Below are positions 59,546 through 64,000 of a stretch of DNA of 64,000 nucleotides, one piece after another. Each line of letters opens with the position of its first letter. The first letter of the stretch is position 1. A model generated the notes under the pieces. That model did no database searches, was not told where the DNA came from, and saw nothing but the letters and a program-made list of their open reading frames with translations. Position numbers and translations under genes: made by a program. This DNA comes from Marinilabilia salmonicolor (lineage in GTDB: Bacteria > Bacteroidota > Bacteroidia > Bacteroidales > Marinilabiliaceae), in NCBI RefSeq assembly GCF_003003035.1, contig NZ_PVTS01000014.1:62001-126000 (forward strand), given 5' to 3'.

Positions 59546-61501
59546 ATGAAGGAAATGAAAGAGTTATATAAAACACTTTTGTGGGGAAGCACATTGTTGG
59601 TAATGCTCTTTAGCGCTACCTCTTGTGAAGATTACCTTGAGAAAGAGGAAGAGGTATTGATCTCTGAGGAAGTGGCGTTTAAGAATTTTAGGAATTTTCA
59701 GGGTTTCATTGAGGAAATTTACAATTGTATTCCCGACAAGCAGAAATCGTACTGGACCACTTCCTGGAACTGGGGAGAGGACGAGATTATGAATCCTGCT
59801 GCCGATTGGCATATGGTGAATCAGATAGATATTGGTAATTTCTGGTCCTGGCAGGCAGGCAGACTGGCCCAAAACGGCAGCTGGCTTGATAAGGATAATG
59901 CAGATCCCACATCTACCGATAAATTTAATCATGCCATATGGCCTCATGCGTGGTATTCTATCCGTAAGGCAAACATCGGGCTGGCTAATCTTGATTTGAT
60001 GACCGATGCAACAGCTGAAGAAAGGGATTTGATTGAAGGTCAGTTGTATTTCTTCAGGGCATGGTGGCATTTTCAATTGATGCAGTATTTTGGTGGAATG
60101 CCTTATATAGAAGAAGCATTGCCTGCCGGCGAGCAACTTACTTTGCCAAGAATGACCTATCAGGAGTGTGCTGATAAGGCAGGTGCAGATTTAAGGAAGG
60201 CCGCAGATTTGCTGCCGATTAACTGGGATAATACTCGTCCGGGTAGTCAGACTTCTGGTAAAAACCAGCTTAGGGTAAATAAAATCATGGCTCTTGGCTA
60301 TCTCGGTAAGAACTATTTATGGGCAGCAAGTCCGTTGATGGAAAATGGAGCACAGACCGGCGGAAGTCTGACTTATTCTTATAATACAGATTATGCATCC
60401 CAAGCCGCCGAAGCATTTGGAGAATTGCTAAATCTGGTGGAGAGCGGACAGACACAGTACTCTTTGGCTGAATTTAATTATGAGGATATATACAATCATA
60501 AAGCAGCTGCCGGTGCAACCTCCAAATACAGTGATATTTTTTATACTACCGGACAGAACTGGTTGATGCCAGGTTCTACGGAAGCAATTTTTCGTGGTCC
60601 CTCCCCGGATGCCAACGGAAGTAACTGGGGAACATCGAAAACTTTCGGACCCAAAGTGCAGGGACTTGTTGAGCACGACAATATCATCCATCAGCCAACA
60701 GCCAATTATGTGAATTATTACGGTATGGCGAATGGCCTTCCTTTGGATGATCCGGAGTCAGGGTTTGATCCGAACTTCCCATTTAAGGATCGTGATCCAC
60801 GTTTCTATCATGATATTGTTTTTGATGGTTTTCAGTATGTAAACGGATCTATGCCTGCAGATATGGAGTATCTCAGATATACAGGATTACATACAGGAGG
60901 CACTATGCGTCAGGCCAGCAATGGTAGCCGCACAGGATATTTCATTCAAAAGCTGGTTCCACATACGGCTAACAAATATGATGGAATTTACAACTGGTCA
61001 GGAAACCTCCATGTTTACCTTCCCTATATGCGGTTGGGCGATATTTATTTGATGTATGCCGAAGCTGCCGGTGCAGTTGGTGGGGCAACTTACAGTGCCT
61101 CTAATTTTGCAAAATCAGCTGAGGAGGCCATTAACACACTACGTGATCGTGTTGGTGCCGGACATGTTGCAGCAGCTTTTACCGGAAGTACAGAGTTGTT
61201 TCTTGATGAAGTCCGTCGGGAGCGTGCAGTGGAACTGTCTTTCGAAGGCTTCAGATTTAATGATTTGCGCAGATGGTTGTTGTTAACAGAGGAGCCATAC
61301 AATATTAAAACATCTCAGGAATTTGATCGGGTTGAAGACGAAACTTTCTTTGAAGAGAATGATCCCCGGGATGCCAGAGTGTCAAATTTCCGTGAAGAGT
61401 TAATACTTACCCGCCAATTTGGGAAAAAGCACTATTGGCTACCGCTGAAGATTTCTGACACTTCGATGTATCCTGAATTCGAACAGAATCCCGGATGGTA
61501 A
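59546..61501 (+). CDS. SusD-like outer-membrane glycan-binding lipoprotein (xusB-like position)
   Basis: This 651-residue RagB/SusD protein has a lipoprotein signal (SATSC, Cys27) followed by acidic residues (EDYLEKEEE), fitting surface display. It contains the family helical core (LIEGQLYFFRAWWHFQLMQYFGG) and the C-terminal DEVRRERAVELSFEGFRFNDLRRW block. It is about 150 residues longer than the SusD at 46231-47730. Starts 3 nt after the SusC stop, so translation is probably coupled. It would bind xylan oligosaccharides and cap SusC. Confidence 0.95.
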   Translation: MKEMKELYKTLLWGSTLLVMLFSATSCEDYLEKEEEVLISEEVAFKNFRNFQGFIEEIYNCIPDKQKSYWTTSWNWGEDEIMNPAADWHMVNQIDIGNFWSWQAGRLAQNGSWLDKDNADPTSTDKFNHAIWPHAWYSIRKANIGLANLDLMTDATAEERDLIEGQLYFFRAWWHFQLMQYFGGMPYIEEALPAGEQLTLPRMTYQECADKAGADLRKAADLLPINWDNTRPGSQTSGKNQLRVNKIMALGYLGKNYLWAASPLMENGAQTGGSLTYSYNTDYASQAAEAFGELLNLVESGQTQYSLAEFNYEDIYNHKAAAGATSKYSDIFYTTGQNWLMPGSTEAIFRGPSPDANGSNWGTSKTFGPKVQGLVEHDNIIHQPTANYVNYYGMANGLPLDDPESGFDPNFPFKDRDPRFYHDIVFDGFQYVNGSMPADMEYLRYTGLHTGGTMRQASNGSRTGYFIQKLVPHTANKYDGIYNWSGNLHVYLPYMRLGDIYLMYAEAAGAVGGATYSASNFAKSAEEAINTLRDRVGAGHVAAAFTGSTELFLDEVRRERAVELSFEGFRFNDLRRWLLLTEEPYNIKTSQEFDRVEDETFFEENDPRDARVSNFREELILTRQFGKKHYWLPLKISDTSMYPEFEQNPGW

Positions 61502-61543
61502 ATCAAAAAAGAAATGTAGTGTAATTTATCAAAGAAATAAACA

Positions 61544-64000
61544 ATGAAACATATACAAATAAGATTCATTTTATGTGCAACGTTTGTTTTGCTGCCTTTC
61601 TTTATGAAGGCTCAGACAACAGCACAAAATGAAACTGATTCAATGAATATTGAGAAACAGGACTCCATGGTCCAGGTAGCTTTTCGGGAGGTTTCGAAGG
61701 ATGACCTTCTTGGGGGTGTTTCAGTTGTCAATGTGGAAGACTTGTTAAAGAAAAACTATCATACTTATAGTTTGGAAAGCATGGAAGGCTACATTGGTGG
61801 TTGGAATGGGAATTCCTTGTGGGGTATGGATGACCATTTAGTGCTGGTTGACGGTGTGCCTCGTGCTGCCGATAATATTTTGCCCACAGAAATAGATGAA
61901 ATCACTTTCCTGAAGGGTGCTTCGGCAGTTGTGTTATATGGTAGTCGTGCAGCCAAAGGGGTCATCAACATCACAACAAAGCGTGGTAAGGATCAGCCCC
62001 TGGAAGTGAATGTCAGAGCAAATACAGGGTTTCATGTGTCAAAAAGTTACCCAAAATATTTGGGATCTGCAGAATACATGACTTTGTTCAATGAAGCATC
62101 TGTCAATGATGGTAAAGGTGTCTCATTCAGCGACGAAGATATTTTCAATCATGCTTCGGCAAACAATCCATATCGCTATCCCGATGTAGATTTCTATTCA
62201 TCAGATTATCTTCAGAAAGCTTATAACCGAACAGATGTGACCACTGAGTTGATTGGTGGAAATGATCGTGCACAGTATTATAGTAATATCGGGTATTCGC
62301 GTACAGGAGACGTCCTCAATTTTGGAGAGGCCGCGAATAACTATGATGAACGTTTGAATATCCGTGGAAATGTAGATATTAAGCTTAACGATTTTATCGA
62401 CGCACATGTAAATGCAAATGCTACATTTTATTCATCAAGGGGGATTAATTATACTGATAGTGATCCGGATGATGACGAAAATGTTGATAATTACTGGACG
62501 TATGCTTCAACAATGCGGCCGAACAGGGTTGCTCCTTTGATTCCAACCAGTTATATTGATAAGAATGCATTGAGTGCATGGCCAATGATTGATAATAGCT
62601 TGAATATTGTTGATGGTCAGTATTTTCTGGGTGGTTCGCGTGTGGCAATGACCAATGCTTTTGCAGATGCTTATGCAGGTGGATATAATAAGTACAATAG
62701 TCGGCAGTTTCAATTTGATACAGGTCTGGACTTCGATCTTCAGAACTTAATGGATGGTCTTTCTTTTCATACACTGTTTGCCGTAGATTATTCTACTTCT
62801 TACAATGCTTCCTATAGTAATGAGTATGCAGTGTTTGTCCCATCCTGGTATAATTACAATGGAGAAGATGTTATTGCAGAGTTGACTCAGGAAGGAAGTG
62901 ATGAGAAATCTGGTGAGCCCGATTTTAATGGAGAAGAATATTTTCAAACAATTGCTTTTTCAGGCTGGTTTGATTATGCCACTACGATCAACGACACCCA
63001 TAATATCTCTGCAATGCTTGTCGCTAATGGCTATCAGCAAACACAATCAGAGGTGTATCACAGTGTAGCTAATGCGAATGTTGGTATTCAGCTCGGGTAC
63101 AACATGAACCGGAAATATTATGTTGACCTAGGTGGATCCGTTGTTCACTCCGCAAAATTTGCAGAGGGTAATCGTAATGCCTTTTCGCCTTCAGCAACAT
63201 TGGGATGGAGACTGAGTCAGGAGGATTTCCTTTCCGGTTCTTCTGTTGTTGATGATTTGATGTTGAGTGTGTCGGGAAGTGTTTTGCACACTGATATGAG
63301 TATTGAAGGATTTTATGAATATGCAGGAAACTTTAATCAGTCCGATGGTGCCTGGTGGGGATGGTATGATGGTGCTTCCGAGCGTTCAACGAATTCTATT
63401 CAGGGGGAAAACGAAGATCTGACATTTGTGAAACGCAAAGAGCTTTCTGCTAATCTCAGAACATCTCTTTGGAAGAATACAATTACTGCAGATGCCTCAT
63501 TTTTTATCAATACCATGGAAGGATTGATAACAGAGCCTATGGGCGTTTTCCCTAATTATTTCTTTACCTATTATCCTGAAGCTTCGTTCGTTCCCAATGT
63601 TAATTTTAATGATGATCAGCGTACAGGTTTGGATTTTAGTGTGAAATATAAGGAGAGCCTTGGTGATGTAGATCTGACCCTGGGTGTTTCAGGAACTTAT
63701 TATACTACTGAGGCCACCAAGCGTGATGATATCGCTTATGAAAATGATTATCAAAAACGTCAGGGGAAGGCTGTTGATGCTATCTGGGGACTCGAGAATG
63801 CTGGATTCTTCCAGAACCAGGCTGATGTAGATAACTCTCCTACTCAAACTTTTGGTGGCAACATTAAACCAGGGGACCTTAAATATGTTGATCAAAATAA
63901 CGATGGTGTTATTGATGAGAAGGATGAGATTTTTCTGGGACAAGCTGGATGGTATGGAAACCCTTTTACAATGGGGGTAAATATTACTGCAAAGTGGAAG
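61544..64000 (+). CDS. SusC-type transporter lacking the N-terminal CarboxypepD_reg domain, partial
   Basis: The ATG at 61544 opens 819 codons without a stop up to the right edge. The signal peptide ends MKAQ. Instead of a CarboxypepD_reg domain there are about 50 residues (NIEKQDSMVQVAFREVSKDD) leading straight to a shortened plug with LVLVDGVPRAADNIL, FLKGASAVVLYGSRAAKGVI and NITTKRGK, then barrel strands. This is a divergent SusC branch, 42 nt behind SusD, in the place of xusC in the xus core. A SusD partner is expected just beyond the window. No canonical Ton-box (VVVVGYG) is visible, so how it engages TonB is unclear. Confidence 0.9.
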   Translation, partial: MKHIQIRFILCATFVLLPFFMKAQTTAQNETDSMNIEKQDSMVQVAFREVSKDDLLGGVSVVNVEDLLKKNYHTYSLESMEGYIGGWNGNSLWGMDDHLVLVDGVPRAADNILPTEIDEITFLKGASAVVLYGSRAAKGVINITTKRGKDQPLEVNVRANTGFHVSKSYPKYLGSAEYMTLFNEASVNDGKGVSFSDEDIFNHASANNPYRYPDVDFYSSDYLQKAYNRTDVTTELIGGNDRAQYYSNIGYSRTGDVLNFGEAANNYDERLNIRGNVDIKLNDFIDAHVNANATFYSSRGINYTDSDPDDDENVDNYWTYASTMRPNRVAPLIPTSYIDKNALSAWPMIDNSLNIVDGQYFLGGSRVAMTNAFADAYAGGYNKYNSRQFQFDTGLDFDLQNLMDGLSFHTLFAVDYSTSYNASYSNEYAVFVPSWYNYNGEDVIAELTQEGSDEKSGEPDFNGEEYFQTIAFSGWFDYATTINDTHNISAMLVANGYQQTQSEVYHSVANANVGIQLGYNMNRKYYVDLGGSVVHSAKFAEGNRNAFSPSATLGWRLSQEDFLSGSSVVDDLMLSVSGSVLHTDMSIEGFYEYAGNFNQSDGAWWGWYDGASERSTNSIQGENEDLTFVKRKELSANLRTSLWKNTITADASFFINTMEGLITEPMGVFPNYFFTYYPEASFVPNVNFNDDQRTGLDFSVKYKESLGDVDLTLGVSGTYYTTEATKRDDIAYENDYQKRQGKAVDAIWGLENAGFFQNQADVDNSPTQTFGGNIKPGDLKYVDQNNDGVIDEKDEIFLGQAGWYGNPFTMGVNITAKWK

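Noticed and set aside
59564-60136. 190-codon minus-strand ORF inside SusD
   Set aside because: Antisense to a well-conserved SusD domain; no start context or domain of its own.

Overview
The window is almost entirely one very large polysaccharide utilization locus (PUL) of a Bacteroidota bacterium. The evidence is SusC/SusD pairs, hybrid two-component systems (HTCS), promoters with the Bacteroidota -7 motif TAnnTTTG, and secreted carbohydrate-active enzymes in long co-directional runs. Enzyme content (GH10, GH8, GH115, GH43, GH51, GH3, GH31, GH97, CE1 and other esterases) points to highly decorated glucurono-arabinoxylan as the substrate. Moderate GC and the PUL type would fit a free-living or gut anaerobe such as Marinilabiliales, but genus cannot be read from the window.

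Layout. Positions 1 to about 41220 hold 22 genes, all on the minus strand, every one with an export signal. In transcription order they are GH10 xylanase, alpha/beta-hydrolase esterase, GH8, a double-CE1 esterase, GH9, GH51, a 1270-residue GH3, three CE1 esterases, a type-B carboxylesterase, a divergent GH43, GH115, a GQSNM esterase, GH43, GH97, GH3, GH31, GH43-CBM6, GH51, GH43-CBM6 and a GH97 that runs off the left edge. Positions 42158-46069 encode HTCS1 (+). Positions 46231-50895 encode a SusD/SusC pair (-). Positions 51503-55429 encode HTCS2 (+), a paralogue of HTCS1. Positions 56366 to 64000 encode SusC, SusD and a second SusC-type protein (+, cut by the right edge), an order resembling the xus core of xylan-degrading Bacteroidota.

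How it fits together. GH10 and GH9 would cut the backbone, SusC/SusD pairs import oligosaccharides, and periplasmic esterases and exo-enzymes strip acetyl, feruloyl, glucuronyl, arabinosyl, galactosyl or xylosyl side groups before GH8/GH43/GH3 release xylose. The HTCS sensors would detect a product and activate the locus.

Main new observation. Four promoters (both SusC operons, GH10, and GH43 at 15058) share one spacing-exact layout: an ATATC-type half-site, 16 nt, a second half-site, 32 nt, then TAnnTTTG. None has TTG at the -33 position. The two HTCS genes instead have TTG-N20-TACTTTTG and no half-sites. This looks like an HTCS regulon operator with activator-dependent target promoters and basal regulator promoters. 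Other non-coding structure includes a family of about 70-140 bp intergenic repeats, a MITE-like element with a perfect 22-bp hairpin between the GH10 and HTCS1 promoters, and several hairpin terminators. No tRNA, rRNA, CRISPR or transposase gene was seen.
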